NCBI RefSeq assembly: GCF_006542765.1
Contig: NZ_SKCD01000024.1
Location: 48,725 to 112,724 of the forward strand
Direction: 5' to 3'
DNA: 64,000 bases
Source of the DNA: Paenibacillus luteus
GTDB taxonomy: Bacteria; Bacillota; Bacilli; Paenibacillales; Paenibacillaceae
In this document: positions 25,973-34,705 of the stretch, piece after piece
How positions within the stretch are numbered: the stretch's first letter is position 1
Layout: the number at the start of each line of letters is the position of its first letter
Program-made: the position numbers and the translations under genes
The notes under the pieces: generated by a model
Database searches by the model: none
Seen by the model: the letters and a program-made list of their open reading frames with translations, nothing else
Told to the model about the DNA's origin: nothing

Positions 25973-26287
25973 AGTTTTACGAAAAAATGTCTGTGCGCAC
26001 GTAACAGCCTCATCTCCCAAATACAGGAGATAGATGTGATAGCAGTATGACGTAATCGGATTCAAACCCTTTGCTTCTATTCTACATCGTTTTGGCCAAA
26101 AGTTAAAAAGAAATTTATAACTTTTTTAAAAAAATATTGCCTTTGCTTCCAAAGGGCGCTCAGAAGCTGCAAAAAGTCGATTTTTAACGGCAATGACTTC
26201 GTTTTTATCGGTATGACTACCTTTTAGTGTAATCTAATACAGCAGTTCATATGCAGTTACTTTTTATAGCGAGGAGCGAGAATACCT

Positions 26288-26611
26288 ATGCAGCCTTTTA
26301 CAGAGAGAGTCATTCAAGTGATTAAAGCTATTCCAGAGGGCTCTGTGATGACCTATGGGCAAATTGCTGAGCAGGCGGGCAGCCGAAGAGCGGCGCGTCA
26401 GGTAGTCCGGATACTACATTCCTTAAGCGGCGCTCATAAGCTTCCCTGGCACCGGGTAGTGAATGCGAAGGGCGAGATTGCCATAAGGGACGTGGAATCA
26501 CGCGATATACAAATCCTGTATTTAGACGGGGAAGGCGTACAGGTCAGCCGAGAGGGCACCGTTGATTTGGATAAGTACCGTTATTGCCCAGCTGAAGCGG
26601 AACAAAGCTAG
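26288..26611 (+). CDS. Alkyltransferase-like protein (ATL), MGMT fold lacking the acceptor cysteine
   Basis: The protein has 107 residues. It has the DNA-binding part of O6-alkylguanine transferases (IPEGSVMTYGQIAEQAGSRRAARQVVRIL) but PWHRVV where active enzymes have PCHRVV (Trp54). ATL proteins flip and bind O6-alkylguanine without repairing it and hand the lesion to nucleotide excision repair. The ATG at 26288 has a weak GAGG site about 12 bases upstream. It is monocistronic. Confidence 0.9.
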   Translation: MQPFTERVIQVIKAIPEGSVMTYGQIAEQAGSRRAARQVVRILHSLSGAHKLPWHRVVNAKGEIAIRDVESRDIQILYLDGEGVQVSREGTVDLDKYRYCPAEAEQS

Positions 26612-26641
26612 CCCTTTCTTTAGGGAGAGCTAGCTTTGCAT
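26604..26641. terminator. Shared terminator between the ATL gene and the convergent ABC permease gene
   Basis: AAAGCTAGCCCT pairs with AGGGAGAGCTAGCTTT (one bulge) around the ATL stop codon. Short T-runs on both sides allow bidirectional use. Confidence 0.65.
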
Positions 26642-26646
26642 TTAGG

Positions 26647-27327
26647 CTACAAGTCTCTTCGAAGAGCTTTCAGCACATCGACTTCAGTAGCGCGACGAGC
26701 AGGACGCATGCCAGATAGAATAGCAATGCCGATGCTAATGGCTGCTGACACCCCTATTAACGAATACGGGATATCGCTGAATACAAAATTCATCGGTTCG
26801 TTACTCTCGTTTTGCTTGCTTAAAATAATCGGAATAAGCCGATTGGCTGCCAAGCTTACGCCGAATGCAACGATCGTGCCAATCAGTGTACCGACGATGC
26901 CGATAAAGCTGCTCTCGATTAGAAAGATGCTCCGGATTGAAGAAGGGGAAGCGCCAATAGCCTTCATAATCCCAATGTCCTGTGTCCGCTCGGTAACGGC
27001 CATCGTCATCGTATTATAAATGCCAATCGCTGCGATCAAGACGGCAATGGCTCCGACAAACAATAAGCCAAGCTTCACGAAGAGGAAGACGGAGTCCACC
27101 TTCGTCATCTCGCCGCTTGTATTTGTTTTTCCGTAGATGGAAACCTCCGTAATCTTGCCGAAAGAAGTAATTTCCTCTGTTATGCTCTTCTGAAAGCCAA
27201 AGCCGATGGAGGCTAACACGACAAGAAAGCAGCAGCCCATAGCCGTTGCCAAGATCGTCATGAACAGCCTTGATTTGTTTCTCTTCATATTTTGCTTCAC
27301 AAAACGATATTTATCTTTCCATTCCAT
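26647..27327 (-). CDS. Compact FtsX/MacB-type ABC transporter permease
   Basis: The protein has 226 residues, far shorter than the roughly 400 of YtrF/MacB permeases. Helix 1 (about 20-45) has the usual start KQNMKRNKSRLFMTILATAMGCCFLVVLASIGFGFQKSI. The extracytoplasmic part is only about 35 residues, then GLLFVGAIAVLIAAIGIYNTMTMAVTERTQDIGIMKAIGAS and two more helices with the tail GMRPARRATEVDVLKALR. The usual 200-residue MacB periplasmic domain is missing, yet the frame is intact and the partner ATPase is 15 bases upstream. Either an internal deletion or a genuine minimal form. Confidence 0.85.
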   Translation of the reverse strand: MEWKDKYRFVKQNMKRNKSRLFMTILATAMGCCFLVVLASIGFGFQKSITEEITSFGKITEVSIYGKTNTSGEMTKVDSVFLFVKLGLLFVGAIAVLIAAIGIYNTMTMAVTERTQDIGIMKAIGASPSSIRSIFLIESSFIGIVGTLIGTIVAFGVSLAANRLIPIILSKQNESNEPMNFVFSDIPYSLIGVSAAISIGIAILSGMRPARRATEVDVLKALRRDL

Positions 27328-27342
27328 CAGTATTCTTCGCTC

Positions 27343-28050
27343 CTATCCAACGATTTGCCCGTTATGAATGGTGACCGGACGGTGTGCAATGGAAGCAACC
27401 TCGGCGTCATGCGTAATCATAAGAAACGAGGTACCCCAATCCCGATTCAATTGCCGAATGAAGTCCAGTACCGATTGCTCGGTCTCACTGTCAAGGCTGC
27501 CCGTTGGTTCATCCGCTAGAATAAGGGCAGGGCGCAGCACCATGGCTCTTGCAATGCCGATCCGCTGCTGCTGCCCGCCGGATAACTCGCTGGGATAATA
27601 GTGCTGGTATTCACCCATTCCTACGAGCTCCATCGTTTCTCTTACCCGCGCGGCACGTTCTTTCTCCTCGATCCCTTTCAGGGTTAAGGGCAGCTCAATA
27701 TTTTGGAAGGCGGTCATGCTCGTGATCAGCTGAAAGCTCTGGAAAATAAAGCCCATATGGGCCAACCGGAACTTCGACCACTGCGCTTCTCTGTAGCTGC
27801 TCACTTCGGTGCCGTTGATACGGATACTGCCGCTTGTCGGCTTCATATATCCGGCGGCCAAGTTCAGCAGCGTGGATTTGCCGGAGCCGCTCCGACCAAG
27901 GACGGATACGATCTCCCCTGCTTGAACTTCAAGATTTACGCTGTTCAGGAAAGGAACGAGCTTCTCGCTGCCTTTTTTGCCAATATGGAACTGATGGGAT
28001 ATGTTCTGTATGGCGATCAAATGAGTCAACATCCTTTCTTGGCTTGCCAT
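27343..28050 (-). CDS. ABC transporter ATPase, LolD/MacB/YtrE type
   Basis: This 235-residue ATPase has Walker A VLGRSGSGKST, Q-loop IFQSFQLITSM, signature LSGGQQQRI, Walker B LILADEPTGSLD and LMITHDAEV. It pairs with the compact FtsX-type permease that follows. The start is uncertain: the ATG at 28050 lacks a clear ribosome site, while AAGAAAGG sits just before the internal ATG at 28032 and a TTG at 28029. The operon is divergent from a MerR/TipAL-like gene that may control it. Confidence 0.9.
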   Translation of the reverse strand: MASQERMLTHLIAIQNISHQFHIGKKGSEKLVPFLNSVNLEVQAGEIVSVLGRSGSGKSTLLNLAAGYMKPTSGSIRINGTEVSSYREAQWSKFRLAHMGFIFQSFQLITSMTAFQNIELPLTLKGIEEKERAARVRETMELVGMGEYQHYYPSELSGGQQQRIGIARAMVLRPALILADEPTGSLDSETEQSVLDFIRQLNRDWGTSFLMITHDAEVASIAHRPVTIHNGQIVG

Positions 28051-28150
28051 CCATACTAGGGCTGGCTATTGTAAGGAAGACGGGTGCGGATCCAAAAAAG
28101 TAGCTGATTTTCATAAAGGTGTGGCAATCATGAATACGATACCTTGCCTA

Positions 28151-28181
28151 TTGACTCTCACGTTGCGTGATACCCTATAGT
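28151..28181 (+). promoter_or_regulatory. MerR-type promoter with 19-bp spacer before the TipAL-like gene
   Basis: TTGACT (28151-28156) and TATAGT (28176-28181) are 19 bp apart. The spacer contains TCACG-TTG-CGTGA (28158-28170), a perfect 5-bp dyad. This indicates autoregulation by the MerR protein encoded downstream. Confidence 0.82.
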
Positions 28182-28205
28182 GATGAATAAGGGAGGCGAA
28201 CAGCC

Positions 28206-28943
28206 ATGAAAGTAAAGGAAGTCGCGGATTTGGTCGGGATCAGCGTGCGCACGCTGCATCATTACGATGAAATCGGACTGCTTAAGCCGGGGAACATAAC
28301 GGAAGCGGGCTACAGGCTTTACTCCGGACAGGAGCTTGAGCAGCTTCAGCAAATATTGTTTTTCCGAGAGCTGGGCTTTCCCTTAAAGAAGATAAAAGAA
28401 ATACTGGACAGTCCTTCTTTTAACCGGGAAGAGGCTCTTCATTTGCAGCGCAAGATGCTGCTCGATAAGCAGCGTCAGGTGGAGCGGATGATCAAAACCA
28501 TTGACCGGACCATTCAGGACGCGAGAGGAGAAATCAAGATGACAAATGAACAGAAATTTGAAGGCTTCAACTTCGATAGCAATCCCTATGAGCAGGAAGC
28601 GCGCGAGCGTTGGGGGGATGAAAGAGTAGATCAGTCCAATGCGAAGGTGCGCAAAATGAGCAAGCAAGAGCAAGAGAATTGGGCAAACGGAATGAACGCC
28701 ATTTATGAAAGGCTTGCAGCGCTAAGGGTCGAATCGCCGGAATCGGAACCGTCCCAGGCTGCCATTCATGAATGGTTTGTTTATTTGAACCGTATGGGCA
28801 GCTATTCCCTTGAAGCCTTCCAAGGACTGGGCCAAATGTATGTTGAAGACGAGCGGTTTACGAAAAACATTGACCAGTTTGGCGAAGGCTTGGCGAAATT
28901 CATGCGCAATGCGATGGCCGTTTATGGCGATAAGAACAAGTAA
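28206..28943 (+). CDS. MerR-family regulator with TipAS-type antibiotic-recognition domain
   Basis: The protein has 245 residues. The MerR winged helix (MKVKEVADLVGISVRTLHHYDEIGLLKPGNITEAGYRLY) is followed by a coiled-coil helix (about 75-110) and a TipAS domain (from about 115; EARERWGDERVDQSNAKVRKMSKQEQENWANGMNAIYERLAAL and VYGDKNK). TipAL/Mta-type proteins activate efflux genes when they bind drugs such as thiopeptides. The adjacent divergent ABC transporter is a natural target. The ATG at 28206 has GGGAGGCG upstream. Confidence 0.93.
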   Translation: MKVKEVADLVGISVRTLHHYDEIGLLKPGNITEAGYRLYSGQELEQLQQILFFRELGFPLKKIKEILDSPSFNREEALHLQRKMLLDKQRQVERMIKTIDRTIQDARGEIKMTNEQKFEGFNFDSNPYEQEARERWGDERVDQSNAKVRKMSKQEQENWANGMNAIYERLAALRVESPESEPSQAAIHEWFVYLNRMGSYSLEAFQGLGQMYVEDERFTKNIDQFGEGLAKFMRNAMAVYGDKNK

Positions 28944-29072
28944 ACAGGTAACAGAGCAGTGGTGAAAGGTTACAGATTGTTTACAATTAACTTTTTTTAA
29001 TAAAGCCTAAATTGAATCCCACCTTCCGAACCTTTATTATGGTATAGACCAATCGGAAGGGAGATCAACCAA

Positions 29073-29531
29073 ATGACAACTGAACTAACACCAAGCAATG
29101 TAAGAAACTTTACCGTTTCCACTGAAATCTTTTATAATCCGAGCCTGGATATTTACTCGCAAATGATTTATATCGTGCTTAGCTCGAGCACGGTTGATTC
29201 TGCCTCACTCACGATAGACGAGGTAGCGAAGAAAGGCCGCATGACCACCAAAAATGCCATTAAAGCGATGCAAGCATTAGTTGATGAACAGCTAATCCCA
29301 CATAAATTGTTCCGCAAAATGATCGGAGAATTCCAGGATGACCGCTTGTCATGGGCAGCGAAAGGGCTGCTCACTTATTGCAAGGAGAATAGGGGAATTA
29401 CGCTGGAGGAGCTGCTTGCTCTCTCTGACCAATCAGGTGAGGACGAGCAAAGCATCCGGAAAGCGATCATGGAGCTGGAGAAAAACGGCTATCTGGAGGA
29501 GTTTCCAGAGCTGAGCAAGTTGGCGAACTAA
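29073..29531 (+). CDS. Winged-helix protein of unknown function, replication-organiser-like
   Basis: This 152-residue protein appears to hold two winged-helix modules: FYNPSLDIYSQMIYIVLSSSTVDSASLTIDEVAKKGRMTTKNAIKAMQALVDEQLI, and DRLSWAAKGLLTYCKENRGITLEELLALSDQSGEDEQSIRKAIMELEKNGYL. The pattern resembles DnaD/phage replication-organiser helix-turn-helix domains. It probably binds DNA; the target is unknown. The ATG at 29073 has GGAAGGGAGA upstream. Confidence 0.8.
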   Translation: MTTELTPSNVRNFTVSTEIFYNPSLDIYSQMIYIVLSSSTVDSASLTIDEVAKKGRMTTKNAIKAMQALVDEQLIPHKLFRKMIGEFQDDRLSWAAKGLLTYCKENRGITLEELLALSDQSGEDEQSIRKAIMELEKNGYLEEFPELSKLAN

Positions 29532-30339
29532 TAAATAGAGCAGGGACTTATGCGGCTTGGCGGCTGTATACGTTCATGCTCTTTTTTCATGCAAGAGGAT
29601 AAGGAGGAGCTGCTAAGTCGAATGCTGCCTTTCACAGGATTGGTCTTCACATGTCATTTGCATGTTGTGGCTGCTCTTCAAGCAGGACCTATTTTAGGAT
29701 TGCGGTTGGAGCTGGATAGAATTCATAAGTATATCGAGGTGAAAATAAGGATGTATCTGCGAAAGCTGCATTTCTCAAGGGAAATCTGTTGCTCGCTAGC
29801 TAAAACTTCATGATTGGGGCTATGTTTATGGAGATTGAAGAACACTGGGATACCAGCCGCAAATTCAAGGACATGGCTGCGTACCATGAATGGCGAAACA
29901 ACCGCTGATATCCATTCCGCTAAGCTAGATGAGATTTTACACACAAATTTGGACTTGACTAGAGTTGGAGGAGATAGATCTAAAAAGTAGATCTAATATC
30001 GCTGTGTGGCCCAGAATGGGCAGAAAAGGGCAGCATTTTGAGAATTTTTTCCAAGCCAGTATGGTCAGGTATTTAAAATTAAAACTATGATGTCGCTCAG
30101 CCGCTCACCCTGCTCACCCGCTTGCCCCGCACATCCCGCCCACACCAGCATATATAAGTTAAACTAAGCATTGCATGAGCGGATCAATCATTATCATTAG
30201 AGTCGTAAATGCAGCCGCATTCGTTGGCATTTTCACTTTACATATTTAGAAGCCAGAATAAGGCTGCAAGGGCGAACGCCACGTTTTCTCAAATCAATGT
30301 ACTCAGGTCACTCCCACTCCGATTTCATACATCTAACCG
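29532..30339. other. About 800 bases without a confident gene
   Basis: A weak hairpin with AGAGCA/TGCTCT arms and T6 (29538-29591) may end the preceding gene. A 28-codon frame at 29822-29908 (MFMEIEEHWDTSRKF...) looks coding-like but has no family match and may be a gene remnant. At 29965-30090 fragments of the 5.2-kb repeat family occur: AGATCTAAAAAGTAG and, inverted, TTTAAAATTAAAACTATG. The rest is unexplained. Confidence 0.5.
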
Positions 30340-32583
30340 TTAATCCTTGCTCAGTTTCTCCAACAGGGCGTCGCCTTTTTTGCCAACCTTTACATAGGCG
30401 TAGTGGGCGTTTCGCTCAGTTTCGAGTCCTGTACCCTCCGGCACAAAAAACGTTTCGATCCCGTAATAGAGGCTTCGCCAGCCGCTGGTAGAAGCGTTGA
30501 TAATGACCTCGTTGGCCGAAATCGTTTCTCCGCTTTGATAAAAACGTTCAAACGTATATACACCGTCGGCGCCTTCCTGCAAAACAACCTTGATTCGGCT
30601 TAGTCCCCGTCTGTTTTCCAGCTCCTGTTGAGCAGTTTCCGGAGGTGTGGAAATGCTGTAATTCAGCCTTACATAATCGCCTTGCAGCAGTGACCGGGGA
30701 TCCAGCGGCTCAATGGCGAGCTTGATGGATTTGCCGGTGGACAACAGCACCTCGCTGGTAGCAGCGTGATAACCAACGTAACCCAACTGCAGTACGATAA
30801 CGATGGCGATCAGAACGGGGCTCTTGCTCAGCAGGCGGCTGAATTCATCTGTTTTTGCGGGTACGCTGGCACGGGTCCGGTAAGCGAAAACATAGGTGAC
30901 CGCAATAATGAGAATGCCAAGCAGGGCGAGCGTAATGGATTTGTGCAGCAGCGTCCAGAAGATGTCGTAATATTTGAACACGATAAAGATGAACCAGAAT
31001 GCAAGGCTCGCGGTTGCTTCCAGCGCCTGGCTGCGGCGGACAAATAGGAAGGCCAGAGCAGTGACGGCAACGAAATTCAAGATATTAAAAACTTCATAAG
31101 AATAGGGGGAAATGTCGTCCAAAAAGGTCAGCCAAAATAGGAAGAGCAGCGTATACAGCAGGCCACATTCCCGCAGATTTTGCCGTGGAGACCCTTCACC
31201 CAGCAGGTGATGGCAGGCATAAATCAAGGCGTTCAGCGCCGCCATAATCAAGATAATAAAAGAGTAGGCATCCTGAACGGACTCAAACAATTGGATCAAC
31301 AGGATCGCGATATTGATATTGAATAACGAGTAGATGAAGAGATGCTGGCCTCGCCCGTCAAGGCGTATCCAGCCGGCTCCCGTCACGACCAGAAAGAGCA
31401 AGGTTAGCATTGGCTGCTCAATCCAGGCTATGGCAATCATGCCAGCCGCGTAGCCGATCGTAAGGATGGTGTATCGAACAACGGCATTCAGATGGCTCAA
31501 GAACAAGACGGGAATAATGAATAGCAGCGAGATGGCAAACAGCACATATTCCGTGTCCTGGCCGTCTGAGGCTAGAAATACAAGGCCAACAAGCGAGATG
31601 CTGCCGATTAATATGCCAACGATGGTGACGACGGTGGAGACGATTTTGCCGATAAGTGCACTTTTATGTTTATTTTCCTCTTGGTCAGAAGCTTGCTTCT
31701 CATGGTCTTCTGCGGGCTGATCCAGCTTGTTCAAATAACGGAAGAAAAACACGTTTGCAGTGAGCAGTACCGCCACAAAGAGTAATCCATAGAAAAAGAA
31801 GGCTGTGGAGGCATGCTCGGATAACAGCTCTAAAAACTTGAATACGGCAAAGGCGGATGCAGCCAACGCGTTAAGCGTAAGCATGGCCTTATTCAGACGC
31901 ACGCGGCTGAAATAATAGAAGCCGAAGGCAATAGCAGCTGCGGATGCGATGTTCATCCAAGGGCCGTACCGCTCATAAAGCAACGAGTTGCTTAAGATGA
32001 GCAAGGCTGTATGGAAAGCGATGAAGCTGACCGCTTTGAGCGGTGCGGAAGCCAGCAGCTTTGTTTCGGTCAGAAGGAACAGAATTAGATTGATCAAGGC
32101 GAACAAGCAGCCGATCAGGTAAAGCTCCGCTTCACTATGATAGACATGCAGGGAAGATGGGAAAAAGTACTGCCATAACGTCAAATGGACGAGCGTATAG
32201 GCGAGAAGATAAAACGGACTGAAACGCGTTATAAAAGCAAACAACAGCGCCGGAACTGACCATACGAGAAAGAGCTCATAGGTGTCCGCATGCGAATTAT
32301 AGATTTGATTAAGCAGAGCGACGGCAGCCCCAAACGAGATACAGCCGCCAACTAGAAAGATGGCTGACAGGAAAGAATGGTGGCCCAGCATGATCTTCAT
32401 TTTGGAGAAAATAAAGGCCGCTCCGTAGAACAGAACCATAATGCCTGCGGAGGCTAAGATTTTATCGGCACGGCCAAGGCCGCCCCAGTTAGCTGCAAAG
32501 AAATAGATGATGGCAGCAAGCAGCAGAGACACGCCCATGAGAAAACCGACACGGGTAACATTTAAACGAAGCATAGCACTCAC
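30340..32583 (-). CDS. DUF2157-GDYXXLXY multipass membrane protein
   Basis: The protein has 747 residues. The N-terminal DUF2157-like start (FFAANWGGLGRADKILASAGIMVLFYGAAF) leads into about twenty hydrophobic helices. The soluble C-terminus has the eponymous GDYVRLNY at residues 635-642 with a beta-rich end. In other genomes the DUF2157, DUF4401 and GDYXXLXY parts are often separate neighbouring genes; here they are one frame. Function unknown. The start may be the GTG at 32583 or the ATG at 32574; the AAAGG site is not decisive. Confidence 0.85.
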   Translation of the reverse strand: MSAMLRLNVTRVGFLMGVSLLLAAIIYFFAANWGGLGRADKILASAGIMVLFYGAAFIFSKMKIMLGHHSFLSAIFLVGGCISFGAAVALLNQIYNSHADTYELFLVWSVPALLFAFITRFSPFYLLAYTLVHLTLWQYFFPSSLHVYHSEAELYLIGCLFALINLILFLLTETKLLASAPLKAVSFIAFHTALLILSNSLLYERYGPWMNIASAAAIAFGFYYFSRVRLNKAMLTLNALAASAFAVFKFLELLSEHASTAFFFYGLLFVAVLLTANVFFFRYLNKLDQPAEDHEKQASDQEENKHKSALIGKIVSTVVTIVGILIGSISLVGLVFLASDGQDTEYVLFAISLLFIIPVLFLSHLNAVVRYTILTIGYAAGMIAIAWIEQPMLTLLFLVVTGAGWIRLDGRGQHLFIYSLFNINIAILLIQLFESVQDAYSFIILIMAALNALIYACHHLLGEGSPRQNLRECGLLYTLLFLFWLTFLDDISPYSYEVFNILNFVAVTALAFLFVRRSQALEATASLAFWFIFIVFKYYDIFWTLLHKSITLALLGILIIAVTYVFAYRTRASVPAKTDEFSRLLSKSPVLIAIVIVLQLGYVGYHAATSEVLLSTGKSIKLAIEPLDPRSLLQGDYVRLNYSISTPPETAQQELENRRGLSRIKVVLQEGADGVYTFERFYQSGETISANEVIINASTSGWRSLYYGIETFFVPEGTGLETERNAHYAYVKVGKKGDALLEKLSKD

Positions 32584-32778
32584 TTGCCTTTCTTATTGGT
32601 ATGTCTTGTATTATAATGACCCATTCGCAACCCAACTAGTACTCACTTTTTATAGTACCTGCCGAGGAGGCACTCTTATATTTTACCCCGACACTAGATG
32701 GATTAAGCGGCCTCTCAAATACGACTAGTCCAGCAAATAGGCCATAATCGATTTCCCCTTAGCCTCTCACCATACCAA

Positions 32779-32820
32779 AAAATCCTGCACCGGCGCTTTC
32801 AAGCTCCGGAGCAGGATTTT
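32779..32820 (-). terminator. Terminator of the stalk-domain gene
   Basis: AAAATCCTGC (32779-32788) pairs with GCAGGATTTT (32811-32820), with an inner CCGG/CCGG and GCTT/AAGC helix. On the minus strand it is followed by T's. Confidence 0.85.
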
Positions 32821-32835
32821 ATGAAGATTAGTTTA

Positions 32836-32886
32836 ACGCCTCACGCATAACGCATCAATGATCACTCATCACGCCTCAGGCATAAC
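32836..32886. repeat. 35-bp degenerate repeat, one and a half copies, past the stalk-domain gene
   Basis: ACGCCTCACGCATAAC at 32836 and ACGCCTCAGGCATAAC at 32871 are 35 bp apart, just after the stop of the stalk-domain gene on the minus strand. Confidence 0.6.
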
Positions 32887-32892
32887 ACTGAA

Positions 32893-34509
32893 TTACATAG
32901 CTTTCGTTAACGTAGCAGATTGGTTGGACCCATTCCAATTAACATTCCAGCCTAGCCATTCTGCGATAAAGCGAAGAGGGACCTGTGTACGTCCGTCTTT
33001 GATATGAACGACAGCATCAAGGGTTACGTTAGCGCCGTTGACTTGAATGACATTTTTGCCTAGCCAGAATACGACTTTATCATTGCCTAATTTAAGCTCA
33101 ACCGTTTTGTTCGATGGAACGTATTTCACATCGGCGCCAAGCGTATTCGTCAATGTACGAAGCGAGACGAAGGTTGTGCCGTTCTTAACATAAGGAGCGA
33201 CATCCATCATGGCATTTTTGCCATTAATTTGTGCGGTTTTGTTGCCAAGTTGGAACCAGATGGTCGTTACGTTGTTTGGATTCTCAGGCTGTGTTACCGG
33301 TGGTTTGACTTGGAAAAGCTCCGGTTTTTGGGTAACAATTGCGCCGCCAAGAGCTTTGCCTACGCCGAACATAAAGCTGTAGCCCTTGCGGAAGCTGTCA
33401 AATAGACCTGTTTTGTTTGTAGTTTGATAAATATCAAATGCTTCGAGTACAAGCTTCTCATGAGCAGCTACAGCTGCCGTAGCGCCTTCCGTCGGCAGGT
33501 TCTGTCCTGTAGCGGAACCAAGAAACTTGCCAAATTCCGTTGAGAACGTATCAAGCTTCGCTCTAGCCTTAGTAATAGCTGCCATATCGCCAGAGAGTGC
33601 CGCTTTGACGATCACGTCTTGCGCGAAGATATGGTCACCTGTCCATACTTGCTTGAACGCTGCGCCGCCTTCAGCGCCATAAATAGAGGAAATAGCTGCG
33701 GTGAAGTCGTTTGTGTTGCCTTCCTGTGCTTCCAACAGCGCGCTGTAAGCTGGCGACTTTTCGAAGCCCTTCTGCATGCTGAGAACAGCGAGCGCGTAAT
33801 GCTCTGCAGCTAGGTGGTTCAGCGCGGAACGCAGGTCACCTGCTGGCGTATCCGATCGCGTATTGTCGAATTTCGATGGATACTGCGTTGTAATGGCTCC
33901 AGCGAGTGCATCGCTGACACCGAACATGAACCCTAAGCCTTCACGGAATTCGCTGTATGCCGCTTTATAGTTGCCTGCTGCATAGGAGTCGAATACTTCG
34001 AGCACCTGCTTCTCGTGGGTACGAACAACGTCTTGAGCTGCAGCAGCGGGCAGATTGCCTTCCGTCGCGGAACCAAGGAAGCTGCCGAATTCTTTGGCAA
34101 AGGCTTCAAGCTCGTTACGGGCTGCGGTTTGCCCCATCATATCCTTGCCCTTCACGGCAGTTACATATTTGTCGGTATAGCCGTTATGGGCTGCGAAGAT
34201 GCGGTCAAATTCCTTGGCGCCTGCCTCGCCGTAAATCGAAGCGATCGCGGGCACCATGTCTTTCGCATTTTGATTCAGTGCGGTTTGGGCTGCTGCTGCA
34301 TCGGAAGTGCCGTCGTAAGCTTTGGTCATCGAGACTACAGCAAGTGTAAAGTGCTCCGATAGCAAGTAGTCCAGCCCTGCTCGAAGCTCTACTGCGGGTG
34401 TTTCTGCACTTGGTTTCATTGATTCTGCACGAACGCTTTGCGTCCCAGCGAGTGCGGGAAGCAGCAGAGATAAGCTAAGTACGGGGGCAAGCCATTTTTT
34501 CATTTTCAT
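32893..34509 (-). CDS. Secreted protein with two repeated helical domains and a C-terminal copper-amine-oxidase-N (stalk) domain
   Basis: The protein has 538 residues. A signal peptide is present (MKMKKWLAPVLSLSLLLPALAGTQSVRA). Two homologous helical domains of about 175 residues (about 38-215 and 222-395) each run from LR(A/S)xLxxLxxEHxxLAVxSM to FMFGV(S/G)xALxGAI. The C-terminal part (about 405-538) holds paired stalk motifs (INGKNAMMDVAPYVKNGTTFVSLRTLTNTLGADV and VNGANVTLDAVVHIKDGRTQVPLRFIAEWLGWNV), typical of Paenibacillus wall proteins. Function unknown. The ATG at 34509 follows GAGGAGAGTG. Confidence 0.9.
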   Translation of the reverse strand: MKMKKWLAPVLSLSLLLPALAGTQSVRAESMKPSAETPAVELRAGLDYLLSEHFTLAVVSMTKAYDGTSDAAAAQTALNQNAKDMVPAIASIYGEAGAKEFDRIFAAHNGYTDKYVTAVKGKDMMGQTAARNELEAFAKEFGSFLGSATEGNLPAAAAQDVVRTHEKQVLEVFDSYAAGNYKAAYSEFREGLGFMFGVSDALAGAITTQYPSKFDNTRSDTPAGDLRSALNHLAAEHYALAVLSMQKGFEKSPAYSALLEAQEGNTNDFTAAISSIYGAEGGAAFKQVWTGDHIFAQDVIVKAALSGDMAAITKARAKLDTFSTEFGKFLGSATGQNLPTEGATAAVAAHEKLVLEAFDIYQTTNKTGLFDSFRKGYSFMFGVGKALGGAIVTQKPELFQVKPPVTQPENPNNVTTIWFQLGNKTAQINGKNAMMDVAPYVKNGTTFVSLRTLTNTLGADVKYVPSNKTVELKLGNDKVVFWLGKNVIQVNGANVTLDAVVHIKDGRTQVPLRFIAEWLGWNVNWNGSNQSATLTKAM

Positions 34510-34705
34510 GGTACATTCACTCTCCTCGTGTGTGGTTGTTTTGCTTTCTTACTAAGGCTCACGATGGGAATGGATTTTTGGATCACTCTTTTTCGAAAAT
34601 TATTTTGGCTTTGTTTTTTTGTAAGGAAGCCGAGGAGATTATGCTATAATACGGCATTATTACACAGACAGCTTGGCATACTTACACAAAGCGGGGTGAA
34701 CGGGA

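Larger units (their letters stand above)
25865..26287. other. Divergent intergenic region between the ndh operon and the alkyltransferase-like gene
   Basis: This 423-base AT-rich gap holds the candidate Rex site near its left end. A small inverted repeat AAGGATGCATCCTT lies at 25936-25949. I see no open frame with a ribosome site and no structured RNA I recognise. Confidence 0.6.
32584..32892. other. Gap between the two minus-strand genes at 30.3 and 32.9 kb
   Basis: These 309 bases hold the terminator at 32779-32820, the 35-bp repeat at 32836-32886 and the upstream region of the membrane protein gene. I see no further gene. Confidence 0.6.

Noticed and set aside
29550..29813. Plus-strand 87-residue frame after the winged-helix gene
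   Set aside because: Cysteine-rich, no ribosome site, and it runs through a likely terminator; not supported as a gene.
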